Notes: generated by a model not told the origin, from the letters alone. A DNA stretch of 64,000 nt from Halorussus salinus (GCF_004765815.2 NZ_ML974128.1:124001-188000), one strand, 5' to 3'; shown: positions 34,727 to 43,798, counted from the first letter of the stretch. Program-made: numbers and translations.

Positions 34727-34766
34727 TCTCGTTTGCCACCGCCGTCGAACTGTTCGTTTCGCGGAA

Positions 34767-36098
34767 TCACGCCGACCACTCCCAGTCCTGTACGTCCACG
34801 ACCTCGCCCTCGGGAATCCCCTCGCGCTCCTCGGGCACCTCGACCCAGCCGTCCGCGAGCGCGACGCTCGACAGGACGCCCGACCCGGATGCTCTGGTGG
34901 GCGTGGCGGTCGCCCCCGGTTCGTCACCGCTCGCGTCTTCCTCCCGACCGCTCTCGTCCAACTGCACCCGTGCGAAGGTCCGAATCCCCGGTTCGCTCCG
35001 AATCTTCCGGGCGAGCCGGGCCTCCGTCGTCGGGAATGACTGGTGGGGCAGTCCGCCCACTTCCTTCAGCGCGGGCCGGAGGAACTGCACTGCGTTGATG
35101 ATGCAGGCCACCGGGTAGCCGGGGAGCATGACGACGGGGGTCTCCTCGACCACGCCCACGGCGACCGGATGCCCCGGCTTCAGCGCGACGCCGTGGAACA
35201 GAATCTCCCCGAGGTCTGCCACGACTTCGGGCAGGAGGTCCCGTTCGCCGACCGACGAGCCGCCGGTCGTGACCACCACGTCTTTCGTCAGGTCGCGCTG
35301 GATGGCCGCCCGGAGCGCGTCGCGGTCGTCGGTCACCACGTCGCGGTAGGTCGCCGACCCGCCCCATCGCTCGACGTAGTTCGAGACCGTCAGCCCGTTG
35401 GTCTCGACGACCTCGCCGGGGCCGGGGTCGGACTGGACTAGCTCCTCGCCGGTCGGAATCACGCCGACCGTGGGTTGCTCGCGGACGGTCACGGTATCGA
35501 CGCCGACCGATTTCAGGAGTCCCAAGTCAGAGGGCCGAAGCCGGTGGCCGGGGTCGTAGAGGTGCTGGCCCGATTCCACGTCCTCGCCGACCGGCGCGAC
35601 GTTCTCGCCCTCCGCCACGGCGTCGAAGATTTCCACGTCGCTCACGGCTTCGCCGCTCGCACCCGAGGCGCGGTGCGCCTCGCCATCCCCGAACTCGTCT
35701 ACCTGTTCTATCATCACCACCGCGTCCGCGCCCGCTGGGAGTTCGCTCCCGGTGTGGACTCGGACCGCGCCGTTCGGTGGCACCTCGTTCGGTCCGTCTC
35801 CCTCGTCGGTCCCCGCGGGGCCGCCAGCGTTCCGCAACACCTCGGGCGAGCGGTCGCTCGCACCGAAGGTGTCGGCCGCCCGAACCGCGTAGCCGTCCAT
35901 CGCCGCGCGGGGGTAGTGGGGCACGTCCCGCGCCGCGACGACCGCCTCCGCGAGGAGACGACCGTCGGCGGACGCGAGGCGGACCTCCTCGGTCCGGTCG
36001 TGGGGCGCGACGGCGTCGAGGAGACGCTCGCGGGCCTCGCCGACGCGGGTCTTGTCCTTGAACCCCGACTGTCTTCGGTCGGGTTGCTCCTCGGTCAT
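34767..36098 (-). CDS. moeA: MoeA-type molybdopterin molybdenumtransferase
   Basis: A 443-residue MoeA without a PBP-like domain. Motifs are PHYPRAAMDGYAVRAA, ELPAGADAVVMIEQ, TVGVIPTGEELV, TTGGSSVGERDLL and VVMLPGYPVACI. The start at 36098 (MTEEQPDRRQ) avoids a low-complexity extension. A paralogue fused to a PBP-like domain follows after 556 bp on the same strand; the pair probably divides work between molybdenum and tungsten insertion, or between transfer and regulation, which is inference. The region encoding residues about 145-160 carries a short palindrome. Confidence 0.92.
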   Translation of the reverse strand: MTEEQPDRRQSGFKDKTRVGEARERLLDAVAPHDRTEEVRLASADGRLLAEAVVAARDVPHYPRAAMDGYAVRAADTFGASDRSPEVLRNAGGPAGTDEGDGPNEVPPNGAVRVHTGSELPAGADAVVMIEQVDEFGDGEAHRASGASGEAVSDVEIFDAVAEGENVAPVGEDVESGQHLYDPGHRLRPSDLGLLKSVGVDTVTVREQPTVGVIPTGEELVQSDPGPGEVVETNGLTVSNYVERWGGSATYRDVVTDDRDALRAAIQRDLTKDVVVTTGGSSVGERDLLPEVVADLGEILFHGVALKPGHPVAVGVVEETPVVMLPGYPVACIINAVQFLRPALKEVGGLPHQSFPTTEARLARKIRSEPGIRTFARVQLDESGREEDASGDEPGATATPTRASGSGVLSSVALADGWVEVPEEREGIPEGEVVDVQDWEWSA

Positions 36099-36193
36099 GC
36101 GTAGAAATCGGCCGTCCGCGGGCAAAAACGTGTGGGAAGGGGCCGCAGACCGCGACCACACCCTTTTTCGCCCTTCCGTCCTAAGACGCAGGT

Positions 36194-36550
36194 ATGTCAG
36201 CGCTTCGTGAGGCCATGCGGGAGTTGCCGGACGCGGTGTTCGCCGACCTGCTGGAGAGCGACGACGCCTACCTGCTGGTCATCGACCTGCCGGGAGTCAA
36301 CGACGAGACCGTGGACGTGGGCGTCAGCGACGGGCGACTCGAAATCGAGGCGCGCCGCGAGAAGGACGTGCCGATGGAGTTCTCCTACCTCCAAGAGGAG
36401 CGGTCGCTGTTCCTCGACGCCGACCTACCCCTGCCGCCGGACGCGACCGGCGCGGACGCAGAGGCGACCATCGACCGGGGCGTCTTGGAGATTCGCCTGC
36501 CGAAGCGCGAGGCGACGCCCGAGCAGGAAATCCCCATCGAGAGCCGGTGA
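36194..36550 (+). CDS. Hsp20/alpha-crystallin family protein
   Basis: A 118-residue small heat-shock protein, an ATP-independent chaperone. The alpha-crystallin core is visible: AYLLVIDLPGVNDETVDVGV, then DGRLEIEARREKDVPMEFSY, then the beta-9 region RGVLEIRLPKR. The N-terminal arm is short. It starts 8 nt after a plausible leader and ends 9 nt before the ABC1 kinase-like gene, so the two are likely cotranscribed. Confidence 0.88.
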   Translation: MSALREAMRELPDAVFADLLESDDAYLLVIDLPGVNDETVDVGVSDGRLEIEARREKDVPMEFSYLQEERSLFLDADLPLPPDATGADAEATIDRGVLEIRLPKREATPEQEIPIESR

Positions 36551-36559
36551 CGCCGCGAG

Positions 36560-38233
36560 GTGGTCACACTGGTTAACCTCCGTGCGTACCGGCGGTTCTT
36601 CGTCGTCGCGTACCACTTCCTGCCCCTGCTGTTGAGCTACGCCCGCGACCGCCGCCGGTTCCTGTTGTTCGGGCGGTCGCGCCGGGTCGATAGCCAGACG
36701 CGCGTCGAGCGCGCCAACACGCTGTTGGAATCGCTCCTGACGCTCGGGCCGACGTTCATCAAGTTGGGGCAACTCCTCTCGACGCGGCCGGACATCCTGC
36801 CGCCCGAGTACGTCGACGAGTTGTCGAAGCTCCAAGACGAGGTGCCGCCAGCCGACTGGGCCGAGGCGCGCGCGGTCCTCGAAGACGAAGTGGGTCCCAT
36901 CGAGGAGTACTTCGACGCGTTCGACACCGACGCCATCTCCGGGGCGAGCCTCGGGCAGGTCTACACCGCCGAAATCGACGGCGACGAGGTCGCGGTGAAA
37001 ATCAGGCGGCCCGGCATCGAGGAGTTGGTCACGGCCGACCTGCGGGTCATCCAGTGGTCGCTCCCCATCCTGATGCGGTTCATCGGGCAGGCGCGGGCGT
37101 TCTCGCTGGAGAACCTCGCCGACGAGTTCGACCGGACGATTCGCCAAGAGATGGACTACGAGCGCGAGGCCGCGATGCTCACCGAGATTCGGTCGAACTT
37201 CGAGGGCAACGACGACGTGGCGATTCCCGCGGTCGTCGATTCCCACTCCGGGCCGCGCGTGCTGACGATGGACTACATCACCGGCACGAAAATAAACGAC
37301 GTAGAAGAACTCGACGCGATAGGCGTCGACCGTCACCAACTCGCGGTCAACCTCCAAGAGGCGTACCTCCAGATGTTGCTGGAGGACGGCGTGTTCCACG
37401 CCGACCCGCATCCCGGCAACCTCGCCGTCCAATCCGACGGCACCATCGTCTTCTACGACTTCGGGATGTCGGGCCGGGTGGACGAGTTCATCCAGAACAA
37501 GATAATCGACTTCTACATCGCGGTGGCGAACCAAGACATCGACGGCATCTTGGACGCGCTCGTGGAGATGGGCACCCTCAGCCCGGAGGCCGACCGCGCG
37601 ACGATGGGGAACGTGATGGAACTGGCCATCGAGGACGCCCGCGGCGAGGACATCGAGACCTACCGCGTCCAACAGATAGTCGAGCAGGTCGAGGACACCA
37701 TCTACGAGTTCCCCCTGCGACTGCCCTCGAATCTCGCGCTGGTCCTGCGCGTCGCCACCGTCGTCGAAGGGGTCTGTGTGACGCTCGACCCCGACTTCGA
37801 CTTCATCTCGGTGGCGACCGACTACCTGACCGAGCAGGGCTACCGCGAGGAGTCGATAAAGCAGTTCGCCAGCGAGACCGGCGACCAGATTCAACGCTCC
37901 ATCCAGTCGTCGGTCCGGGTTCCGCCCAAGCTGGAGAACACGCTGGATCGCATCGAGCGCGAGGACTTCTACGTCCGGGCCGACGTGGAGGACGGCAACG
38001 ACGTGTTCGAGAAGCTGGCCAAGCGCCTCGTCTACGGCATGTTGCTGACCGCGGGCGTCTTCTCGACTGCGTTCCTCTACGCGCTGGCCGACGTGCAGTC
38101 GGCGGCAGTCGCCGGGGCCTTCTCGGTCGGCGTGGCCGCGTTGCTCTACAAGAACTTCCGGGGTCGAAAGGGCACCCGAGTCACCCCGCAGTTCACCCGC
38201 CACGAGATGCGCCAGCGTCGCGGCGGAGAGTAG
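36560..38233 (+). CDS. ABC1/AarF/UbiB atypical kinase-like protein
   Basis: A 557-residue protein of the UbiB/ABC1 family, linked to isoprenoid quinone or lipid metabolism. The family-specific KxGQ motif is KLGQ at 68-71. The Ala-rich-loop equivalent is ISGASLGQVYTAE, the invariant Lys is in VAVKIRRPG, and DGVFHADPHPGNL and YDFGMSG provide the catalytic and metal-binding motifs. Two C-terminal membrane helices (about 500-540) anchor it. It starts with GTG. The Hsp20 gene is 9 nt upstream. Confidence 0.92.
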   Translation: MVTLVNLRAYRRFFVVAYHFLPLLLSYARDRRRFLLFGRSRRVDSQTRVERANTLLESLLTLGPTFIKLGQLLSTRPDILPPEYVDELSKLQDEVPPADWAEARAVLEDEVGPIEEYFDAFDTDAISGASLGQVYTAEIDGDEVAVKIRRPGIEELVTADLRVIQWSLPILMRFIGQARAFSLENLADEFDRTIRQEMDYEREAAMLTEIRSNFEGNDDVAIPAVVDSHSGPRVLTMDYITGTKINDVEELDAIGVDRHQLAVNLQEAYLQMLLEDGVFHADPHPGNLAVQSDGTIVFYDFGMSGRVDEFIQNKIIDFYIAVANQDIDGILDALVEMGTLSPEADRATMGNVMELAIEDARGEDIETYRVQQIVEQVEDTIYEFPLRLPSNLALVLRVATVVEGVCVTLDPDFDFISVATDYLTEQGYREESIKQFASETGDQIQRSIQSSVRVPPKLENTLDRIEREDFYVRADVEDGNDVFEKLAKRLVYGMLLTAGVFSTAFLYALADVQSAAVAGAFSVGVAALLYKNFRGRKGTRVTPQFTRHEMRQRRGGE

Positions 38234-38256
38234 CGCGACCCCGGTCGTCACGCCTT

Positions 38257-39114
38257 CTACATCGCCATCGTGAACGTCACGGGCAGGTCCGGCCCGAGGA
38301 GCCACACGGCCAGCCCCGCGACGAGCGAGACGAGACCGGTCGAGACCGCTATCTCCCGGCCCCACGAGGGGAGTCGCTCCATCGTGACGACGGCGGTCAG
38401 CGCGACCATCCAGAAGAAGTTCATCTCGCCGAAGAAGGGCATCAGGACGAAGAACGGGCCGAAGCAGACGAGGACGCACCGGAGGCCGTGGTCCGCGCCC
38501 TCCTCGAACGCGCGAGCGATGCCGTCGGCGTGGCGCTCGACCTCGTGACAGCACGTGCGGAGGAGCGACTGCTTGAACGGCGAGAGCTGATAGAGTCCGG
38601 TCAGGACCAACGCGCCGCCCAGCGCGAGAGTCGTGTGCGACTCGGTAAAGCCGTAGATGCCGCCCGGAAGCGCCGCGTGGAGCGCCAGCGGGACGACCGC
38701 CGAGAGCGCCCAGACGAGGAGATAACCGGTCAGAAACGAGGCCAGCGCGAGGGCGGCGTCGGCGTCCGACCCGCGGTGGGACGCGGCGTACTCCCGTGTG
38801 AACCGCGTCATCGCGGGGTACATCATCGCCCACATCATCACGCCCCACATCGAGACGTAGCCGACGACCGCGTCGAGGGTCCCGACGTGGAAGACGCCCA
38901 ACTCCATCGCGCCGGGCGCGGCCATCGGCACCCCCTGTTTCATCAGCCACATCATCCCCGGCATCGGTACGTCGCCGTTGTAGAGCAGGAGCCACCACAC
39001 CGCGTCGAGCGCGAGCATGGCCGCGACGACCGCCGTGGTCCGGTCGAGTGAGGCGTCGAAGACCGCGCCCGCGAAACGCTCGCGGTCGAGGAGCGAGCCG
39101 AGGTCGGGACTCAT
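38257..39114 (-). CDS. DUF2182 metal-binding-type membrane protein
   Basis: A 285-residue protein with six to seven predicted helices, from a family described as predicted metal-binding integral membrane proteins. Met/His/Cys-rich elements, such as MPGMMWLMKQG, WGVMMWAMMYPAM and RTCCHEVERHADG, could bind copper or a similar soft metal. The ATG at 39114 gives MSPDLGSLLDRE; longer forms add unlike sequence. It diverges from a ZIP transporter gene, and candidate metal-responsive sites lie between them. Confidence 0.85.
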   Translation of the reverse strand: MSPDLGSLLDRERFAGAVFDASLDRTTAVVAAMLALDAVWWLLLYNGDVPMPGMMWLMKQGVPMAAPGAMELGVFHVGTLDAVVGYVSMWGVMMWAMMYPAMTRFTREYAASHRGSDADAALALASFLTGYLLVWALSAVVPLALHAALPGGIYGFTESHTTLALGGALVLTGLYQLSPFKQSLLRTCCHEVERHADGIARAFEEGADHGLRCVLVCFGPFFVLMPFFGEMNFFWMVALTAVVTMERLPSWGREIAVSTGLVSLVAGLAVWLLGPDLPVTFTMAM

Positions 39115-39382
39115 CGCGGTCTCCTCCGGGCGACCCCGGCCGAGGAGGGAGTCGGGCGGTCGTCGGTGACGGGGACCGGTCCCGCAGTCGTCGGTCGATA
39201 CGCCGGGTTGCCGTGCCGACGGCGGTCGTCGGCGAGCGTGTTCGTGAGCATCGTCGTGGGTAGTCTGGCGATAGCTGTCGCTCTCGGTTCGCGCGACGGA
39301 CACCGACGGTCGGTCGCGAGAGTGGCCGGACCGCCGAGGGTCGAACTCGTTCGTCCGCACGCCGAGAGTCGGTCGCTACCCA

Positions 39383-39400
39383 CTTAATTTCGGTATTAAG
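39383..39400. promoter_or_regulatory. AT-rich inverted repeat in a divergent promoter region
   Basis: CTTAAT and ATTAAG flank TTCGGT, a perfect 6-bp dyad. The size and AT-richness fit a repressor site or a symmetric TATA region. Confidence 0.4.
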
Positions 39401-39474
39401 GCGTAGAAAATACACAGTTCGCGGGAGAAACTGTTCGAGGTGGGAGCGTCGGACGCCGCGAGACGAGGAGCCCG

Positions 39475-39492
39475 TTTTAGGATAGCCAAAAA
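39475..39492. promoter_or_regulatory. Candidate metal-responsive (DtxR/IdeR-type) operator
   Basis: TTTTAGGATAGCCAAAAA matches its own reverse complement at 14 of 18 positions and resembles the bacterial IdeR/DtxR pattern TTAGGTTAGCCTAACC. It lies 52 bp upstream of the ZIP transporter ATG, close to its TATA region. A haloarchaeal DtxR-family regulator such as SirR or Idr is the candidate binder. Confidence 0.4.
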
Positions 39493-39543
39493 CAGATTGG
39501 TGTTTTGGAAACTCTTTTTGACCAGTAGTGAGAACGGACGCAC

Positions 39544-40458
39544 ATGGCACTCGTCGAGAACCTCGTGTTGGTGTTCGTCGCGGGCCTCGTGACGGCGCTC
39601 GCCACGGGTCTCGGTGCGCTCCCGTTCTTCGTGGTGGACGACTTCAGCGACCGCTGGAACGTCGCGCTGTGGGGTCTCGCGTCGGGAATCATGGTCGCGG
39701 CGTCGCTGTTCGGCTTGGTGAACGAGGGACTGGCGTACGCGTCGGGAGGCTTTCCGACGCTGATGGTCGGCGGCCTGCTGGCTGGCGTTCTCCTCGTGGA
39801 AGTCGCCGACAGGGCGCTCGATGCCATCGACATCGGGAAGCACGCTGACGAGGAGAGCGACGGGAGCGAGACGGACGACCATCACCACGCCGACGAGGAG
39901 GTCCACGCGGACGGCGGCCACGGCCACGACGACCACGCGATGGAGGCCGAAGCCATCGCCACGGGGAACCTCAAGACGCTCGTCCTCGTCCTCGGCATCC
40001 TGACGGTCCACAGTTTCCCGGAGGGCGTCGCCATCGGCGTCTCGTTCGCCGAGTTGGGCTTCGAGGGCGGCATCCCGATTCTGGGCTTCTCGGTGCCCCT
40101 GCTGGCCGTCTTCATGACCGTCGCCATCTCCATCCACAACGTCCCGGAGGGGTTGGCCATCTCCATCCCGATGCGCGCGATGGACGTGAGCAAGTGGCGG
40201 ATGGTCGGCGCGGCCGTCTTCTCCAGTCTCCCCCAACCCATCGGCGCGGTCGTCGCGTTCGTGTTCGTCCGCTGGGCGCAGGAGTTCCTGCCCTTCGGAT
40301 TCGGGTTCGCCGCGGGCGCGATGATTTACTTGGTCGCCACCGAGTTCGTCCCCGAGGCGCTGGAGACCGGTGCGGACCTCCCCGGCGACGGCTACAAGGA
40401 ACTGCTCGCCGGACTGGTCGCGGGAGTCGTCGCGATGGTCCCGCTGATGTACGTCTGA
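39544..40458 (+). CDS. ZIP family divalent metal transporter
   Basis: A 304-residue Zrt/Irt-like protein with eight predicted helices. The transport-site helices carry HSFPEGVAIG (His156 to Glu160) and IHNVPEGLAIS (His198 to Glu202). The loop between helices 3 and 4 (about 100-133) is His/Asp-rich, with HHHADEEVHADGGHGHDDH, as in zinc importers. It probably imports Zn2+ or other divalent ions. A metal-responsive-type operator precedes the gene. Confidence 0.92.
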   Translation: MALVENLVLVFVAGLVTALATGLGALPFFVVDDFSDRWNVALWGLASGIMVAASLFGLVNEGLAYASGGFPTLMVGGLLAGVLLVEVADRALDAIDIGKHADEESDGSETDDHHHADEEVHADGGHGHDDHAMEAEAIATGNLKTLVLVLGILTVHSFPEGVAIGVSFAELGFEGGIPILGFSVPLLAVFMTVAISIHNVPEGLAISIPMRAMDVSKWRMVGAAVFSSLPQPIGAVVAFVFVRWAQEFLPFGFGFAAGAMIYLVATEFVPEALETGADLPGDGYKELLAGLVAGVVAMVPLMYV

Positions 40459-40527
40459 CCGCCGCTCGTTTCTCCGCCCGCGAGTAGTTAGAAAAGCAGA
40501 AGTTCCGGTGGCGACTCCGATTCTCTC

Positions 40528-40797
40528 GTGGAGTTTCCCGACCCGACGCGCCGCCAGAAGGTCGCCGCCGCGCTGGTCTCCTCGGTCGCGGTCGGCGTCG
40601 AGGTGGTCCTGACGACGAGGAGTCAGACGCTCCGAAACTGCCCGCCCTCGATGGCCGAGAGCGCCCGCCGAATCACGAAGGTGCGAATCGACCACGTCCA
40701 CGCCGACTGGGCCGGATGTGCGACCATCGTCCCGCTCGCGCCGACGTATCTCGGTCTGGTCGCGCTCCTCGCGCTCGCGGTCTGGGCGAAGTGGTGA
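40528..40797 (+). CDS. Small membrane protein, unknown
   Basis: An 89-residue frame with GTG start. It has a hydrophobic stretch near the N-terminus (ALVSSVAVGVEVVL) and another at the C-terminus (YLGLVALLALAVWAKW) with a basic central part. No homologous family is recognised. There is no overlapping strong gene on the other strand, which argues that it is real, but promoter evidence is weak. Confidence 0.4.
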   Translation: MEFPDPTRRQKVAAALVSSVAVGVEVVLTTRSQTLRNCPPSMAESARRITKVRIDHVHADWAGCATIVPLAPTYLGLVALLALAVWAKW

Positions 40798-40816
40798 CGT
40801 TCCCGACCGCGGGTTT

Positions 40817-42223
40817 TCAGGCGTTGTACAGCGACACCCAGAGCAACGGCAAGACGGTCGCCGCCATCGCCGGGACCAGCACGACAGCGACGGCCATCGC
40901 CTCGCTTTTCGACGTGACGGGCGTGACGTAGAGGAAGGTCGGAAGCGCGACGAAGACGGCGGCGAGACCGAGCGCGGCCGCCGCTAGCTGTCGGTTCGGT
41001 TCGTCTTGGCTCGCGTCGAACGCCGGGAAGCCGAGGCGCTCGACCGCGCTGTCGGCGTCCGCGAGGGGACCGATTCGATACCGGTCGCCCTCGTCGTCGG
41101 TGAACCGGACGACGGTGGTCCCGAACAGTCTGCTCGTGATGCGGCGCGAGGCCGACGGGTCCCGAATCTCGCCGACGGGACAGGCCCACTGGGCCGCGTC
41201 GAGCCACCGGTCGTAGCAGACCAGCGTCTCTCCTCGGCGCTGGTATTCGAGGGTGCCGAACCGGACGTAGTGGGTCAGCAGGCTCACGCCCCCGAGGACG
41301 CCGACCACGACGACCAGCGGGACGACCGCCCAAACGCCGATTACGAACGCCGAGAAGGCGCACAGCAGGAGAAAGAGGAGTCCGGTGCGGTTGAGGAACG
41401 CGAGCGCGATAGGGACGAGACCTGTGAACAGCACCGCCGACGTGTCGGTCTGGACGCGCTCGTCGGGCGACTCCTCCGGCACGTCGATGGCTGGCGGCGG
41501 GTCGCCCGTCTCGGCGGCGTCGAACAGTCGTTCGAGGAGACCGAGCGGTTCCCTGTCGAGGTGGTCCACCCAGAAACCGTAGGCGTCCGCGAGGGTCTTG
41601 GCCGCGACGACGACCAGCAACAGGACGGTCCCCGCGGCGCGCGACTCGTCCAGTGCGGCGAGGAGCGGCAGGAGGAAGAAGACCAGAAGCAGTTGCCGAC
41701 CGGCGGTCGCGGCGGCCGCGCGGGCGGACACGTCGGCGTACTCGCCGCGGCCGATGTACTCCCGACGGAACTCCACCGCGCGGGTCGCCACCAGTCCGAC
41801 CGCGGAGAGCAGAACCGTGGCGGGAATCGCGGCCGACGCCGAGAGCAGGAAGTCCGCCGCGACGAGGACCCCGACGACGACCCAGACGAACAGGAGCGAC
41901 CCGACCATCCCGAGCGCGTCCGGGATGTTTCGCGGGTAGACGGGCGGCCAGCCTTCCCGGAGCCTGACGCCACCGCGCTTGTCCCGCAGTTCCGGCAGTG
42001 GGAGATTCGCGGTGCCGAACTCCTCGGCGGGTACTCGCTCGGCGAACAGCATCTTCGCGCCCGCGAACGCCGACGTGACGACGCCCTCGACGCCGTAGAG
42101 GACCAGTAGGGCCGCGAGGTTCCACTCCCAGACCAGTACGCCGACCAGCGGGAGGAGGTTCCCGGCGACGAGTGCCGCGGCTCGGACACCGTGGCGGAGA
42201 ACCGCGCTCGCTCGCTCTTTCAT
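40817..42223 (-). CDS. DUF6498-like integral membrane protein
   Basis: A 468-residue protein. The N-terminal about 200 residues resemble DUF6498: NLLPLVGVLVWEWNLAALLV followed by several helices. Further helices (about 260-320) precede a cytosolic, PH-like or mixed alpha/beta segment (RRGETLVCYDRWLDAAQW, then RITSRLFGTTVVRFT) and two final helices. Function unknown. The family name is from memory. It is convergent with the small gene at 40528. Confidence 0.7.
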   Translation of the reverse strand: MKERASAVLRHGVRAAALVAGNLLPLVGVLVWEWNLAALLVLYGVEGVVTSAFAGAKMLFAERVPAEEFGTANLPLPELRDKRGGVRLREGWPPVYPRNIPDALGMVGSLLFVWVVVGVLVAADFLLSASAAIPATVLLSAVGLVATRAVEFRREYIGRGEYADVSARAAAATAGRQLLLVFFLLPLLAALDESRAAGTVLLLVVVAAKTLADAYGFWVDHLDREPLGLLERLFDAAETGDPPPAIDVPEESPDERVQTDTSAVLFTGLVPIALAFLNRTGLLFLLLCAFSAFVIGVWAVVPLVVVVGVLGGVSLLTHYVRFGTLEYQRRGETLVCYDRWLDAAQWACPVGEIRDPSASRRITSRLFGTTVVRFTDDEGDRYRIGPLADADSAVERLGFPAFDASQDEPNRQLAAAALGLAAVFVALPTFLYVTPVTSKSEAMAVAVVLVPAMAATVLPLLWVSLYNA

Positions 42224-42433
42224 ACTGGCGGGAGAGAGGTAGACGACTTTAGTGTAGCGGAGTAGCGGTGGAAGAAGGCCCGGTGGGTGCGAGTCGGCGA
42301 ATGAGAGTCGGTGGGTGAGAGTTGGTCGATGAGAGTTGGTGGGTGAAAAATCGGTGGCGGAGGTGGCGACGGGCGGCGTCCGACTTCGAGGTCTTCCCCC
42401 TGACTTTACGCTGGTCGCCCGCGTGTCGTCGGT

Positions 42434-43504
42434 ATGGACATCCCGCCTTTCGAACTCGAACGCTGGTTCGCCGAGTACGAACACGAGGCCGACATCATGC
42501 TCGCCGAGAGCGGCATCCGGAGCTTGGAGGCCGACCGATTCGACCTGAACCCCGGCAAACTCGACTACGTCATCCCGACCGACGGCGACCCCGAACTCCG
42601 GGCGAGCGTCGCGGACCGCTACGACCGCGAGGCCGACGAGGTGCTGTTCACCTGCGGCACGCAGGAGGCGAACCTGCTCGCGTTCCTGTCGCTCCTCGAC
42701 CGAGACAGCCACGCGGTCGTCGTCACGCCGACCTATCAGGCGCTCCACGCCGTGCCCGAAGCAATCGGCGACGTGAGCAGGGTGTCGCTCGACCCGCCGA
42801 ACTGGGAGTTGGACGTGGACGCGGTGGCCGACGCGATGCGGCCCGAGACCTCGGTCGTGGTCCTGAACAACCCGAACAACCCGACCGGACGCTACCACCC
42901 CGAGGAGAAGGTCCGGGCGCTCTACGACCTCGCGGCCGACAACGACGCCTACCTGCTCTGCGACGAGGTGTACCGCCTGCTGTCGTCGTCCCCCTTGCCG
43001 CCGGTGGCGAGCATGGGAGAGTACGGTATCAGTACGACCAGTCTCACCAAGGCGTACGGACTCGCTGGCCTGCGGTTCGGTTGGATTGCGGGACCGACGG
43101 AGGTCGTCGAACCGGCGTGGCAGTGGAAAGACTACACCACCATCTCGCCGTCCATCTTCGGCCAGCACCTCGCCCGGCAGGCGCTGGGGGAGCGCGAGGA
43201 GTCGATTCTGGCCGAGAACCGGGAACTCGCGGCGCACAACCACGAGCGCGTCCGGGAGTTCGTCGCCGAGTACGACTTGGCGTGGCACGACCCGGTGGGC
43301 GTCAACGGCTTCGTCTCGGTGCCCGACGAGTTCGACGGGAGCGTCGAGTTCTGCCGGACCGTGGTCGAAGCAGAGAGCGTCGTCCTCGCGCCGGGCGAGT
43401 CGTTCGGCTACGACGACTACTTCCGTATCGGGTTCGGCCTGCCGACCGACGAACTGGAAGACGGTCTCGCACGGGTCGGCGACTGCATCGAGCGCCACCG
43501 CTGA
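42434..43504 (+). CDS. PLP-dependent aminotransferase, class I/II
   Basis: A 356-residue fold-type I aminotransferase. The PLP-binding lysine is in STTSLTKAYGLAGLRFGWIA. Other motifs are VVLNNPNNPTGRYHP (aspartate-aminotransferase-like) and CDEVYRLL. It is in the size range of class I/II enzymes with aspartate, alanine or aromatic specificity, but the donor is undetermined. The ATG at 42434 starts MDIPPFELERWFAEYE, typical of this haloarchaeal group. Confidence 0.9.
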   Translation: MDIPPFELERWFAEYEHEADIMLAESGIRSLEADRFDLNPGKLDYVIPTDGDPELRASVADRYDREADEVLFTCGTQEANLLAFLSLLDRDSHAVVVTPTYQALHAVPEAIGDVSRVSLDPPNWELDVDAVADAMRPETSVVVLNNPNNPTGRYHPEEKVRALYDLAADNDAYLLCDEVYRLLSSSPLPPVASMGEYGISTTSLTKAYGLAGLRFGWIAGPTEVVEPAWQWKDYTTISPSIFGQHLARQALGEREESILAENRELAAHNHERVREFVAEYDLAWHDPVGVNGFVSVPDEFDGSVEFCRTVVEAESVVLAPGESFGYDDYFRIGFGLPTDELEDGLARVGDCIERHR

Positions 43505-43586
43505 GGCGTCGAGTTCGCGCGCGGTCGGCCCGCAGTTTCGTCCCGCAGTTCCGCCGTCCGTGACCACGCTTCCCACCCTTGGAATG

Positions 43587-43607
43587 AGTGGTCGTACCAC
43601 GACCACT
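43587..43607. promoter_or_regulatory. Perfect 9-bp-arm palindrome downstream of the aminotransferase
   Basis: AGTGGTCGT, ACC, ACGACCACT. It is followed by AT-rich sequence with TATA-like TTTTAAAAT (43636-43645) and TATAAAA (43669-43675). It could be a terminator, an operator or part of an unannotated RNA. Confidence 0.45.
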
Positions 43608-43750
43608 GATTTCGGAGAAACGTCCGTAAAATCGGTTTTAAAATTTCTAGAGCGTTCTGAGCTATCTATAAAACGTCGAGAGCGTCACGTAAAACCGGAG
43701 AAAAGCTCCGGGACGGGGGTAAAAGACGCAAATTTCCGCTAACGCTCGCC

Positions 43751-43758
43751 CCTTTATA
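43751..43758 (+). promoter_or_regulatory. Promoter of the two-helix membrane protein gene
   Basis: CCTTTATA lies about 40 bp before the ATG at 43799 and about 30 bp before the alternative GTG at 43787. Confidence 0.5.
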
Positions 43759-43798
43759 TGGGGTTGGGGGTGCAAGCAGGAGATAGGTGACCACCCCA

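Larger units (their letters stand above)
34211..34766. other. Intergenic region between two moeA genes holding a structured element
   Basis: No gene is convincing in these 556 bp; frames are Arg/Ser-rich translations of repeats. The region holds a GAAAG...CTTTC hairpin element (34546-34726) that also occurs at 59425-59576, and within its loop a 21-bp tandem repeat (34625-34697). The stretch 34211-34540 has no feature I can name apart from a GC-rich palindrome cluster. Confidence 0.5.
39115..39543. other. Divergent regulatory region between DUF2182 and ZIP genes
   Basis: The stretch carries two operator-like sequences (39383-39400 and 39475-39492, listed separately) and a T-rich promoter near 39508-39518. 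No gene is supported in the remainder. Confidence 0.5.

Noticed and set aside
34502-34927. Frames with repeats such as SLCASRG between the two moeA genes
   Set aside because: Translation of the 21-bp tandem repeat; no promoter, ribosome site or family match.
36425-39550. A 1041-residue minus-strand open frame over the ABC1, Hsp20 and DUF2182 genes
   Set aside because: GC-rich composition creates long antisense frames. The protein is Arg/His-rich, unlike halophile proteins, and well-supported genes occupy the other strand or frame.
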